A stretch of DNA of 64,000 bases from Planctomycetota bacterium (GTDB lineage Bacteria > Planctomycetota > B15-G4 > SIAN01). Positions 34,881 through 43,372 of this stretch are shown piece after piece (position 1 is the first letter of the stretch; every line of letters begins with the position of its first letter). Made by a program: the position numbers and the translations under genes. Under the pieces are notes generated by a model that was not told the DNA's origin, made no database searches, and saw only the letters and a program-made list of their open reading frames with translations. The DNA is taken from assembly GCA_028289345.1 (NCBI GenBank), contig JANQQL010000034.1, forward strand, positions 40,775 to 104,774. Direction: 5' to 3'.

Positions 34881-35546
34881 ATGCCTGATTTCGAATGTCA
34901 AACGTGCGGGGTCGGATTCGAGCTTCCGCAAAGTGTCTTGGACCGCTTCCCGGGATGGACTCCTCGCTACTGTCGAGAGCACTCCCCGAAGAAGTCCGCC
35001 AAGTCCACGGCGCGAAAGCCTGCGAAAGCGGCTCCTCGATCCAGGAAGACCCGTTCTTCGGGCGAGGAAAATCTGACTCGCGCCGAGGTCCTGGAAAAGT
35101 ACACCGACGGCCCCCAGTCCGGCGTATTCACCGACGGAAGCTCGATCCCCAATCCGGGACCGGGCGGATGGGGTGTCGTCTGGGTGGACGATGGCGAGAT
35201 CCTGGCCGAGCTTCACGGAAAGGAAGCGAACACCACCAACAACCGCATGGAACTCACGGCGCTCATTGAAGCCTATCGCCAGTTGCCGGAAGACGCGGAG
35301 TTCCCGGTCTACACCGATAGCCGGCTTTGCGTAGACACCATCACCAAGTGGGCCCCGGGATGGGAGCGGAAGGGCTGGAAGAAGAAGTCCGGACCGATCA
35401 AGAATCTCGAATTGGTGCAAGAGCTGCTGGTTCTGTATCGCGCGCACCCGCGATGCCCTCTGGAGTGGATCGCGGCTCACTCCGGCAATCGCTGGAACGA
35501 GTATGCGGACTGCCTTTCCACCGCCTGGATGCGAGGAGTGGTGTGA
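34881..35546 (+). CDS. rnhA: Ribonuclease HI with N-terminal zinc ribbon
   Basis: 221 residues from ATG 34881. Residues 1-35 form a small zinc ribbon with C6, C9, C31 and H34. A Lys/Ala/Arg-rich linker of about 30 residues follows. The RNase H domain (about 78-218) has the catalytic acids D85 (GVFTDGSS), E124 (NRMELTA), D146 (VYTDSRL) and D210 (NEYADCLS), plus the conserved His in AAHSG. It removes RNA from RNA-DNA hybrids in replication and repair. The N-terminal ribbon is not part of the common RNase HI and may bind nucleic acid. It is divergent from the arylsulfatase. Confidence 0.93.
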   Translation: MPDFECQTCGVGFELPQSVLDRFPGWTPRYCREHSPKKSAKSTARKPAKAAPRSRKTRSSGEENLTRAEVLEKYTDGPQSGVFTDGSSIPNPGPGGWGVVWVDDGEILAELHGKEANTTNNRMELTALIEAYRQLPEDAEFPVYTDSRLCVDTITKWAPGWERKGWKKKSGPIKNLELVQELLVLYRAHPRCPLEWIAAHSGNRWNEYADCLSTAWMRGVV

Positions 35547-35620
35547 AGCGAACCAACGCCCGCGGTGCGAAGGCTTGAGACGATGAATCCGCGCAGTCAC
35601 TTCGAAACAAAGGACCATTC

Positions 35621-36520
35621 ATGAACGTTGCAGTGATTGGATTGGGAACGATGGGTGGTCCGATGGCCGCCAATCTGCTCAAGGCCGGAGTGGCGGTGAC
35701 GGTTCACAACCGGTCTCGTGACAAGGAAGCGGAGTATGCGTCCCAAGGAGCGACTCGAGCCCAGTCCCCGAAGGACGCGGCAGCGGGGTCGGAACTGATC
35801 CTGACCTGCGTTTCGGACACTCCCGACGCCAAGGCCGTGATCTTGGATTCCAACGACGGCGTGATCGCGGGTGCGTCCGCCGGGTCTCTCGTCGTGGACT
35901 GTTCGACCATCTCTCCCCAAGGTGCCCGGGACATCGCCGAGGAACTTGCGACGAGAAACGTGGGGTTCCTCGATGCGCCGGTTTCCGGAGGATCCGAGGG
36001 CGCCATCGCCGGAACCCTCGCGATCATGTGCGGAGGAACGGAACAGGACTTCCAACGGGCTCTGCCCACATTGAACGTGATCGGCGGTGCGGTGACCCAC
36101 GTCGGCCCGATTGGTTGCGGCCAAATCGCCAAGGCCGTGAATCAAGTGATCATCTCCGGCACCTATCAGTCCGTCGCCGAAGGGATGGCGCTCGCCCATC
36201 GAGCCGGGGCCGATCCAGAGAAAGTGACCGAAGCCATCCAGAACGGTGCCGCCGCCTCTTGGATCCTGAGCAACCGCGCTCGCAACATGCGCGAAGACGA
36301 ATACCCGCTGGGCTTTCGACTGCGACTCCACCGCAAGGATCTCGGCATTGCCCTCGAGACCGCGCGTCAGGAAGGCTTGCCGTTGCCGATGGCCAGTTAC
36401 GTGGCGACAGTGGAAGACGGCTTGATCCGCCAGGGCCACGGCGACGAGGACATGTCCGCCATCGCGCGGACGGTGCGCAGGAACGGTGGGATTGCCGAAG
36501 GACCGATGCGCTCCGATTGA
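35621..36520 (+). CDS. NAD(P)-dependent 3-hydroxyisobutyrate-dehydrogenase-like oxidoreductase
   Basis: 299 residues. The N-terminal Rossmann motif GLGTMGGPMAANLL (7-20) binds the dinucleotide, and HNRSRDKE at about 33 favours NADP over NAD. DAPVSGGSEGAIAGTLAIM is the substrate-binding loop. GCGQIAKAVNQ near 168-178 carries the catalytic Lys and the Asn of the beta-hydroxyacid dehydrogenase signature. Candidate substrates are 3-hydroxyisobutyrate, tartronate semialdehyde or succinate semialdehyde. The gene stands alone and is convergent with the luciferase-like gene, 13 bases apart. Confidence 0.93.
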   Translation: MNVAVIGLGTMGGPMAANLLKAGVAVTVHNRSRDKEAEYASQGATRAQSPKDAAAGSELILTCVSDTPDAKAVILDSNDGVIAGASAGSLVVDCSTISPQGARDIAEELATRNVGFLDAPVSGGSEGAIAGTLAIMCGGTEQDFQRALPTLNVIGGAVTHVGPIGCGQIAKAVNQVIISGTYQSVAEGMALAHRAGADPEKVTEAIQNGAAASWILSNRARNMREDEYPLGFRLRLHRKDLGIALETARQEGLPLPMASYVATVEDGLIRQGHGDEDMSAIARTVRRNGGIAEGPMRSD

Positions 36521-36533
36521 ATCCACCCTTGCG

Positions 36534-37565
36534 TCATTCCACCGACTCGGCCAGCTTCGTCAGAAAGGGGAGCCCGTGGAGGATGACTCGGTACGGAACG
36601 CCAAAGTCAACCAAGCAGCAGAGCTCATCGACCCCCATTTCTCGAAACTGCTCCACCGCATCGTAGGCTTCCTCGGGCGAGCCAAGGAGTGAGGCGGACC
36701 GAACAAAGCGCTGATAGGCAAACTCGAACACATCTTCCATGACCTTGGATGAAGCACCCTTCAAACGCTCACGGTCACTCCGAGGGATCATCAACTCGCC
36801 AGATCTTCTCAGGAACTCGTGAAATGGAGTTCGGCAAACCTCTTCAACCTCGGCACGGCTTCTGCCGAGCAACGTGTGTACCATCAAGGAAACTTTTGGC
36901 TTGCCGCTCCAGAGTCCTGGTCGAAACACCCTGCGATAGCGCTGGATGTTCTTTCTGAGATCTTCGGGACTCTGTGCCAACAAGTTCGTCAAGACCGCGT
37001 GGCCTCGGCGGCCGGCTTCGTGGAACGTCAGCGGCGAACGAGTGCAAGTGACCCAAATGGGCAACTGTCGCTGGGTCGGGCGCGGAAAGAGTGAGACTTC
37101 GATCTCCGACCCGAGACCGTTCACGCCACGAATGGACTCTCCCCTCCACAGAGATTCAACCACGTCCAAAGACGACCACATGACCTTCCACCGTTGATCG
37201 AATACCGAGGTCGGGTCTCGAGTTCCCACGAAATCGTCCGGGTTCCAACCGGAAGCAACGGCAATCGCGGCGCGCCCTCCGGACAGGTTGTCCACCAAGG
37301 ACCACTCCTCCGCAACCCGCATGGGATCATGCAAAGGAAGAACGACGCTTCCGCCTCGAAGCTGTAAGTTCCTGGTGATTGGAGCCAAGGCCGCCGACAG
37401 AACCGAAGGCTTGGGGAAATGCCCGCCAAAGGAGTGGTAGTGCCGCTCCGGGGTCCACAAGCCGGCATAACCGTGTTCGTCCGCATGTCGTGCAGCATCA
37501 GCAACGCATTGGTACGCTCCCGGACCTCGTCCGTGGTCACCCCAAAACATGAGACTGAACTGCAT
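36534..37565 (-). CDS. MupA/Atu3671-type luciferase-like monooxygenase
   Basis: 343 residues from ATG 37565. It has MQFSLMFWGDHGRGPGAYQC, then GYAGLWTPERHYHSFGG and FPKPSVLSAALAPITRNLQL, LRGGSVVLPLHDPMRVAEEW and ASGWNPDDFV. These match the FMN-dependent LLM-class subfamily (TIGR04020/MupA-Atu3671) usually found as domains or partners of NRPS/PKS assembly lines. By family it would hydroxylate or oxidise a carrier-bound intermediate using reduced flavin. No NRPS or PKS is in this window, which makes it an orphan here. A short open frame just upstream ends with a TGATG overlap at its start. Confidence 0.88.
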   Translation of the reverse strand: MQFSLMFWGDHGRGPGAYQCVADAARHADEHGYAGLWTPERHYHSFGGHFPKPSVLSAALAPITRNLQLRGGSVVLPLHDPMRVAEEWSLVDNLSGGRAAIAVASGWNPDDFVGTRDPTSVFDQRWKVMWSSLDVVESLWRGESIRGVNGLGSEIEVSLFPRPTQRQLPIWVTCTRSPLTFHEAGRRGHAVLTNLLAQSPEDLRKNIQRYRRVFRPGLWSGKPKVSLMVHTLLGRSRAEVEEVCRTPFHEFLRRSGELMIPRSDRERLKGASSKVMEDVFEFAYQRFVRSASLLGSPEEAYDAVEQFREMGVDELCCLVDFGVPYRVILHGLPFLTKLAESVE

Positions 37566-37840
37566 CAAAGGTGCTCCGCTTCCAAAACAGTCAATGACGG
37601 ACGAAAGCCGTCTGGTGTGATTGACGAGAGGATCTCAACTCGTCGGGCCAGATCGACGGTGCCGGCGAGCGCAGTGACCGTGTGGTCTTCTCCGAGAACT
37701 CCCGAGCTTCCAACGCAGTTCCTGAGGAAACTCCGACACGATTCTTCGAGTTTGTTTGAGATCACAAATGGGACCCGAATGTCCTTTTGCCACCCCCCAT
37801 CTTCGACAGACGGGAGCGCTATGCTTGGTTTGCGAGACAA
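37565..37840 (-). CDS. Possible short gene or remnant coupled to LLM gene
   Basis: The frame is open from a stop near 37891 and carries a TTG start at 37840 (91 residues). It ends exactly at the LLM start as TGATG, a hallmark of translational coupling. The residues (WLSES, then IRVPFVISNKLEESCRSFLR and DLARRVEILSSI) look protein-like, but there is no good ATG and no clear ribosome site. It could be a real small gene or the 3' remnant of a larger deleted gene. A resemblance to a condensation-domain fragment is only a weak impression. Confidence 0.3.
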   Translation of the reverse strand: MSRKPSIALPSVEDGGWQKDIRVPFVISNKLEESCRSFLRNCVGSSGVLGEDHTVTALAGTVDLARRVEILSSITPDGFRPSLTVLEAEHL

Positions 37841-37974
37841 GCGGGGATTGGCGCTTTCTGAGAGCCACCGTTTCCCCGAGGACGCTCGTCACCGTCGAAC
37901 GGGTGCCCTGATCAGCTAGGGCAACCAGTTGTCATATCCATCCCAAGATAGAAAACCCGAGTCGAGGAACCCTC
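37566..37974. other. Divergent region of LLM gene and 824-residue CRTAC1 protein
   Basis: About 400 bases. The left 275 bases carry the short frame described at 37565-37840. The rest holds the plus-strand promoter area and ribosome site (GAGGAACC) for the gene at 37975. Nothing else stands out. Confidence 0.35.
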
Positions 37975-40449
37975 ATGCTGTTGACTCTCGTCTCTTCGCT
38001 TCCTTTGGTTTCTCTCAGCGCAGGGGAGATCAATCCCACAGGCCATCGTCAAACCCTCCCGCGGAAAGTCGTGGAGGATCATGCGTACACCGCCATTAGC
38101 ACCCCGGTCAAAGTGCATGTTCTTGCCAACGATCAAGGGCCTTGGGATTCCATCGACGTCACCCAACCGACCAACGGAGTGACTCAACTTGTCTCGGACG
38201 CAATTCTCTACACACCTCGCGCCGGCTTTCTCGGGAAAGACGAGTTCCTGTACGTGGCGACCGACCTTGCTGGTCAAGAATTCACCGCCAATGTGACGAT
38301 CACCGTGGGCTCCCCCCTCGTCGGCGAGGACATCTTCTCGGCGACCTCGGGAATTTCTCGGTCGATCGCCGTCGTCAACAACGACATCGGGAGCTGGGTT
38401 CAGGGGAGTTTTTCCCAGCCAGCGATTGGAACGCTTTCCTCGAACGGTGGGAATCTGGTCTATCAATCGCCCAACAACTTTGCTGGCACAGACACCTTCG
38501 GCTACGAAGTCACCGATCAGTCGGGGGTGGCACGGTTCGCCAATGTTCGCGTCTGGGTTTCCGAAGAACCACCTCCCTTCGTGAGGCCTGATCGCGCCCG
38601 AACTCGAATGAATATCCCAGTCAAGGTTCCGATCTTGTCCAACGACGTTGGCGAATGGACTTCAGGGACACTCGAACAACCCTCGAACGGGTCGGTGATC
38701 GTGTCAGATTCCCTCGTGATCTATCATCCGGACCTCAATTTCGTCGGCGTCGACACTTTCTCGTACACGGTCACCGATTCGGGGGGTCGCACCGAGGCGG
38801 CGTCGGTGGAGATCACCGTTGGATCCACGGTCGCCTTCACCGACGTGACGGCAGCGTCCGGACTCACGCATCAACAGAGCCGCCTTTCCGACTCACTCAT
38901 GTCTCCCGAGTGCTTCAGCTGCATGACGGGAGGGGGAGCCGCCGGAGATTTTGATGGCGACGGTTGGGTCGATTTGTACGTCACGCTCTTGGATGCACCG
39001 GACATCTTGTACCGCAACGTCAACGGCAGTTTCATGGACGTGACTGCCGAATCGGGAATCGACCGCGTCCATGGATCGAATGGCGCTGGGTGGGCCGACA
39101 TCGACAATGACGGTGACCTGGACCTCTATACCACCAGCATCTTCGACAGCCGTTTCTACCTATTCATCAATGAAGGTGGAGTCTTCACCGAGGAGGCCGT
39201 GATCCGCAGCGCTCACGTACCCGGCGAACCCGGGCGTCGTGATCATTTCGGAATGAGCGTGTCCTTCGGTGACTACAACCTCGATGGGTTTCTCGACCTC
39301 CATGTCGGCGAATGGCGCTCCATTGGCTCACGGACCAGCGTTGATCCTTCCCATGCGCGTCTACTCCAGAACGTTGGCGTGGCCAACCCCGGTCATTTCC
39401 GGGACGTGACTGTGGCTGCTGGTGTCTCCCTGGACGGGTATCCGAGCATCGGACATGTCGGAACCTTCGCGTTCACCCCGCGGTTCGCCGATTTCGACCA
39501 GGATGGATGGTTGGATCTCGCCCTGGCAGGTGACTTTGGCGAAAGCCGACTGTTCTGGAACCAAGGCGATGGGACCTTTGTCGATGGAACGCACGTCGCA
39601 GGCGTTGGAACCGATCAAAACGGAATGGGCAGTGCCATCGCGGACATCGACGGAGACGGGGATCTCGACTGGTTTGTCAGTTCCATCTTCGATCCCGACC
39701 CTGCGGTCGCGTGGGGCACGACCGGCAATCGACTGTACCGCAACGACGGCGATCGCCAGTTCTCGGACATCACCGACCTGGCTGGTGTCCGAAACGGATA
39801 CTGGGGATGGGGATCAGTTTTCTTCGATCACGACAATGACGGAGATCCCGATCTGCTCCAGACGAACGGTTTCGACCGCATTGGAGTTGCGGAGACTTCA
39901 GACGAAGACGATTTTGAACGCGATCCGACTCGATTCTGGGACAACGATGGCAGCGGCCGCTTCACGGAGTCGAGCTGGCTCGTCGGAATCACCGATGAGT
40001 CTTCCGGAAAAGGGGCTCTCACCTTCGACTTCGACAACGACGGAGACCTCGACGTCCTCATTCTCAACACAGGCCACACCGCCAATCTCTACCGCAATGA
40101 CGGGGGAAACAGCAATGATTGGCTCCGAGTCTCCGCACGTGGCCCCGGGAATGGGGTCGGCGCACGAGTGGAGGTGACACCGATCCAAGGTGGCACAGTG
40201 GCTGTTCAATGGATCGATGCAAGCAGCGGATTCTTAGCCCAAAGTGAGTCGGTGGCCCACTTTGGCCTCGGACCGAATCGACAAGAGCTTCACCGCGTTT
40301 CCATCATCTGGCCTGACGGAAAAGTCGAGACCAGAAACAACGTCTCCCCTCGACAGCACCTGGTCTTCGATCACTCCATGGCGACTCTCTCCTCGACCCT
40401 CCGAGGCGGTCCTTCTCAGGAACCACCTCGGAGGAGAGAGACTCGATGA
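37975..40449 (+). CDS. Secreted Ig/cadherin-like repeats plus FG-GAP/ASPIC protein
   Basis: 824 residues with a short signal segment (MLLTLVSSLPLVSLSAGE). Residues about 30-285 form three tandem domains of about 85 residues, each with a VLANDQGPW / VVNNDIGSW / ILSNDVGEW element and ending in TFGYEVTDQSG or TFSYTVTDSGG. These are bacterial Ig/cadherin-5-type (tandem-95) domains. From about 290 to 740 come FG-GAP repeats such as GDFDGDGWVDLYVTL, ADIDNDGDLDLYTT and FDFDNDGDLDVLILN. The ASPIC/UnbV domain follows (GVGARVEVTPIQ, VAHFGLGPN, VSIIWPDG). It is a calcium-rich surface or secreted protein. Convergent with the gene at 40472. Confidence 0.93.
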   Translation: MLLTLVSSLPLVSLSAGEINPTGHRQTLPRKVVEDHAYTAISTPVKVHVLANDQGPWDSIDVTQPTNGVTQLVSDAILYTPRAGFLGKDEFLYVATDLAGQEFTANVTITVGSPLVGEDIFSATSGISRSIAVVNNDIGSWVQGSFSQPAIGTLSSNGGNLVYQSPNNFAGTDTFGYEVTDQSGVARFANVRVWVSEEPPPFVRPDRARTRMNIPVKVPILSNDVGEWTSGTLEQPSNGSVIVSDSLVIYHPDLNFVGVDTFSYTVTDSGGRTEAASVEITVGSTVAFTDVTAASGLTHQQSRLSDSLMSPECFSCMTGGGAAGDFDGDGWVDLYVTLLDAPDILYRNVNGSFMDVTAESGIDRVHGSNGAGWADIDNDGDLDLYTTSIFDSRFYLFINEGGVFTEEAVIRSAHVPGEPGRRDHFGMSVSFGDYNLDGFLDLHVGEWRSIGSRTSVDPSHARLLQNVGVANPGHFRDVTVAAGVSLDGYPSIGHVGTFAFTPRFADFDQDGWLDLALAGDFGESRLFWNQGDGTFVDGTHVAGVGTDQNGMGSAIADIDGDGDLDWFVSSIFDPDPAVAWGTTGNRLYRNDGDRQFSDITDLAGVRNGYWGWGSVFFDHDNDGDPDLLQTNGFDRIGVAETSDEDDFERDPTRFWDNDGSGRFTESSWLVGITDESSGKGALTFDFDNDGDLDVLILNTGHTANLYRNDGGNSNDWLRVSARGPGNGVGARVEVTPIQGGTVAVQWIDASSGFLAQSESVAHFGLGPNRQELHRVSIIWPDGKVETRNNVSPRQHLVFDHSMATLSSTLRGGPSQEPPRRRETR

Positions 40450-40471
40450 GGAGTTCGGATGAACTGAAGCG

Positions 40472-42193
40472 TCAGTCCTCTTCCTTGCGAAGTTCCAGCG
40501 CACTCGAAAGGACCACGCGCCGGGGAGCGGCGGGGTCAAGAATCATGAACTGCAAGTAGATCGGTCCTTGGTTCAACCCGGGCAAAGCACCGCCTACGGG
40601 GATGTAGAGATGCCCGTTGCCGGGACTTCCGTCGGCCCCCTCGAGCACGAGCGGCACCGACGCTGCCAGGCCAAGGTCCAGTTGAAACGTTCCGCCGAAA
40701 CCGGGGATCGGATCCAAACCAGCACTGATCCAAGCCAAAGACAGCGCCCCACCCACCGCATCCTGGAGATGGATCCCCGCGGAAGCTCCGCGGCAGAACC
40801 CATCGTGACCGCCCAGGTCCGGGACGAATCCCCCACTGCCTTCCGTTCCCTCGCCGAACCGGGTCACTCGAATCATGGAACGGTCTGCGCAATCGTCTTC
40901 CGCTTCGACCGATCGAGTCAGGACGGTGATTGCCGGCGAGCTTCGGTTGGTGGAGTAATCCAGCGCCGTCAACTCGATGGATGATTGCAAAGTCACGGCC
41001 GAGAATGCCTCCAAGTGAGTCGGACGAACTTCGGCGCAGTCGTCCGTGATCAACCCGTGGGCGTCCGCGTGAACCATCCAGGTGGCGGAAGTTCCCGATT
41101 CCAAGTCCCGGGACCCCACAGCGACATAGCCACCGTCTACCTCCTGCACAGACTCGAGCCGGCAGACGCTGCCGATTCCGTACTCGTTCTGCCATTCCAA
41201 CTCCCCCTCGGCGGACAGTTTGCCGACCCAGGCGTGAGTCTCTGCTCCGTTCGGATCCATGACCGAAGCGGACACAATGCAATCTCCGTGATAGGTCCCG
41301 TCGATGGCGACCGGCGCCAGGGCCATGCCGTGAATGACGCGTTCCCACACCTCCACGCCGAACTCGTTGACCCGCGTGAGCCACAGCGTGGCTCCATCGG
41401 ACGCCGCGAACACCACGTCGCCTCCCATCATCGGAGCCACTGCCAGGTGGGTGACGTCGACCGAGTACGCTTCGAACTGTTCACTCCAGCGAATCTCACC
41501 ATCGGCATCCAATGAGACGAGAACGGGACGCAGGACGTCGATCCCGGGGGTGCCGCGGCGGGCAACCACCAGAACCCCTCCGTCCGAGGTCGGCGATCCG
41601 CCATATCCATGAAGCGTTCCGGATTCGTCCTGGAGCACCCGATGCCACCGGGCCGTGCCGTCCAAGTTCAAGCGACTCACCAGCGCATAGGAATCCCCAG
41701 AGAAGGAAAACGAGTCGCCAATGGCGTAGACAGAGATCGCGGACGTCCGCGCGAACTCCACCGATCGGTAACTGCCGGCGATGGTGAACTGGTGAGAGGA
41801 ACGCGTGATGCCGGTGACATCGTCCAATTCGACCACCCAGGGCGAAAGACCACTGGAGCCGACAACGAAGACCGAACTGCCTTCCGCATCCCAGCATCCA
41901 GCGAACGTCGAACCGACCGGCGTGGCGAAATCGTGGCACCACTCCACGTTGCCGAGGAAATCGGTCACCATCGCTTGGGCCGAAACTCCGGAAGAACCCG
42001 ACGACTCTCCCACGCAAACGTACCGGCCGTCGAAGGTCGGCAGCAACTGTCGTGTCGACGTGGAGACCTCGGCCGCCTGGAATCGGCGCGAAAAGGTTTG
42101 GGCTTTCGAGTCCGCAGACCAACCCGCGGCCAATCCGAGGCCCAAAACGAGCAGCGAACGAGAGACAAAAACAGAGGATCGAGAGCGGGCCAT
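40472..42193 (-). CDS. Secreted beta-propeller-like protein with shared C-terminal domain
   Basis: 573 residues with a clear signal peptide (MARSRSSVFVSRSLLVLGLG...KAQ) and ribosome site GGAGG 7 bases before the ATG. Residues about 35-440 have repeats of about 45-60 residues: GRYVCVGESSG, SVFVVGSSGLSPWVVELDDV, GGVLVVARRG, GGYVAVGSRDLESG. These look like a propeller, as in delta-60-repeat-like proteins. The last 120 residues form a separate beta domain (GFCRGASAGIHLQDAVGGAL ... GPIYLQFMILDP ... VLSSALEL). It resembles the C-terminal domains of the proteins at 59398-60984 and 61642-62877. Function unknown; probably exported. Confidence 0.78.
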   Translation of the reverse strand: MARSRSSVFVSRSLLVLGLGLAAGWSADSKAQTFSRRFQAAEVSTSTRQLLPTFDGRYVCVGESSGSSGVSAQAMVTDFLGNVEWCHDFATPVGSTFAGCWDAEGSSVFVVGSSGLSPWVVELDDVTGITRSSHQFTIAGSYRSVEFARTSAISVYAIGDSFSFSGDSYALVSRLNLDGTARWHRVLQDESGTLHGYGGSPTSDGGVLVVARRGTPGIDVLRPVLVSLDADGEIRWSEQFEAYSVDVTHLAVAPMMGGDVVFAASDGATLWLTRVNEFGVEVWERVIHGMALAPVAIDGTYHGDCIVSASVMDPNGAETHAWVGKLSAEGELEWQNEYGIGSVCRLESVQEVDGGYVAVGSRDLESGTSATWMVHADAHGLITDDCAEVRPTHLEAFSAVTLQSSIELTALDYSTNRSSPAITVLTRSVEAEDDCADRSMIRVTRFGEGTEGSGGFVPDLGGHDGFCRGASAGIHLQDAVGGALSLAWISAGLDPIPGFGGTFQLDLGLAASVPLVLEGADGSPGNGHLYIPVGGALPGLNQGPIYLQFMILDPAAPRRVVLSSALELRKEED

Positions 42194-42280
42194 GAAAGGG
42201 CCTCCGAGTACAAGGGTGAGGGAAAAAGAAGGAGCGGAGCAGCGAAGAGTGCCGCCCCGCTCCTCAAAGCCGAATGTGGC

Positions 42281-42871
42281 TCACAGGTCGGCCAGTCGAA
42301 AGCGGAACGAGGTGTTGAAGCCATCCGTGATGTTCAAACCATTGCCCACATAGACCTGTCGATGCTGACCAGAGACACCCGCGAATCGACCGGTGCCACC
42401 AGTGATGGTGCGCAGGAACGGAACGTCGAAGTCGGCCAGTTCGATCCCTTCGGACACGATGGTCGTGTTGCCGGGAACGCCCTCCGAAAAGTCGAAGATC
42501 TGGGTCGTGGCAACCACGGCGCCCGTCTCTGCGTCTCCGTCCAGCAAGTGCCAGCCGCGGCAAATCCAAGTCCCCATGACCAGTTCCGGAAACTCCGGAG
42601 AACCGTCGATGTTGACACCGCTCAGATCGCCGAACATGTCGAACGTCCCTTCGGGATAGATGTAACCTTCGATCACGAAGGGAGTCCCGGTGGCCGGCGC
42701 GCCGTTCTCGTTCACGTCGCCTTCGAACGAAAACGACAGCCCGTTCATGGCAACGTCGAAGCCAACCGCCCGCGCCGCACCCGCAGGAGCATCTGCCATG
42801 TGCGAGGCACCGATCCAGCCGCTAGTTCCCAAAGCCAACACCAAACCGCCAATCATTCGTGCATGGGACAT
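42281..42871 (-). CDS. AOC/dirigent-barrel-like exported protein
   Basis: 196 residues with signal peptide (MSHARMIGGLVLALGTSGWI) and ribosome site GGAGG 7 bases before the ATG. The sequence has FVIEGYIYPEGTFD, MGTWICRGWHLL, VVATTQIFDF, IVSEGIELADFD, FLRTITGGTGRFAGVSGQHR and QVYVGN. The TGGTG-x-(Y/F) stretch and the GTW...V.TQ.F pattern recall the small beta-barrel shared by plant allene oxide cyclases and dirigent proteins, also found in some bacteria. No catalytic role can be claimed. It lies 87 bases upstream of the gene at 42193 on the same strand. Confidence 0.62.
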   Translation of the reverse strand: MSHARMIGGLVLALGTSGWIGASHMADAPAGAARAVGFDVAMNGLSFSFEGDVNENGAPATGTPFVIEGYIYPEGTFDMFGDLSGVNIDGSPEFPELVMGTWICRGWHLLDGDAETGAVVATTQIFDFSEGVPGNTTIVSEGIELADFDVPFLRTITGGTGRFAGVSGQHRQVYVGNGLNITDGFNTSFRFRLADL

Positions 42872-43152
42872 GAGTCTTCCTCCGTGGATTCATGAATCCG
42901 GTCTCCGAACTGTTGCCGGGGAGCGAATTCGAGCTGGCACGATTCCTCAAGCCTCGCTGGCTTTCGGTTTCGGCCTCGAAGGGGAAGAAACGCAGGTTGG
43001 CGGGAAGGCGTACGCGCCGCTTTGAAAGTCTTTTTGGGCCGAGAGACGAGGTGGGGACGTTTCGCTCTGTCCGTCCCGAGGGAAGAACTCGTCGACCGTT
43101 GAATCGCGCAAGAGCCGGGGAAGGAAGAGCTCGGCGCAGAAAACGTGGTCTA
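42872..43152. other. Intergenic stretch left of repeat copy C
   Basis: About 280 bases (500 with the repeat and the bases to 43372) between the AOC-like gene and the ECF sigma gene. It contains no credible coding frame. Near 43010-43060 there are short GC-rich inverted segments without a clear stem. The right half is occupied by the intergenic element at 43153-43314. Confidence 0.35.
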
Positions 43153-43314
43153 GCAAGCCGTTGAAAATGTCCTTCGGCGGGCGGATCGGACCTTTTCGCC
43201 TGCGTCTTCGTTTTCGAATCCTCGAAGAATCCGCCGACTTGCCTGCGGTTCGGCTCCCTCGGCGGAAACGAGATTCTCTCGATGGACCATCCGAGACCTT
43301 CTTCAACGGCCTGC
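43153..43314 (-). repeat. Intergenic terminal-inverted-repeat element, copy C
   Basis: 162 bases. Read on the minus strand it begins GCAGGCCGTTGAAGAAG and ends CATTTTCAACGGCTTGC, an imperfect inverted repeat like those of copies A (15254) and B (46772). The interior (CATCGAGAGAATCTCGTTTC, GAGGGAGCCGAACCGCAGGC, AAACGAAGACGCAGGCGAAA) is clearly related to both. It lies downstream of the ECF sigma gene that ends at 43373. Confidence 0.72.
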
Positions 43315-43372
43315 AAGGGAGCCCCGGAAGCAGCTCGACGAGCCACCGCCGATCACTACGGAAGGGCGTGGG

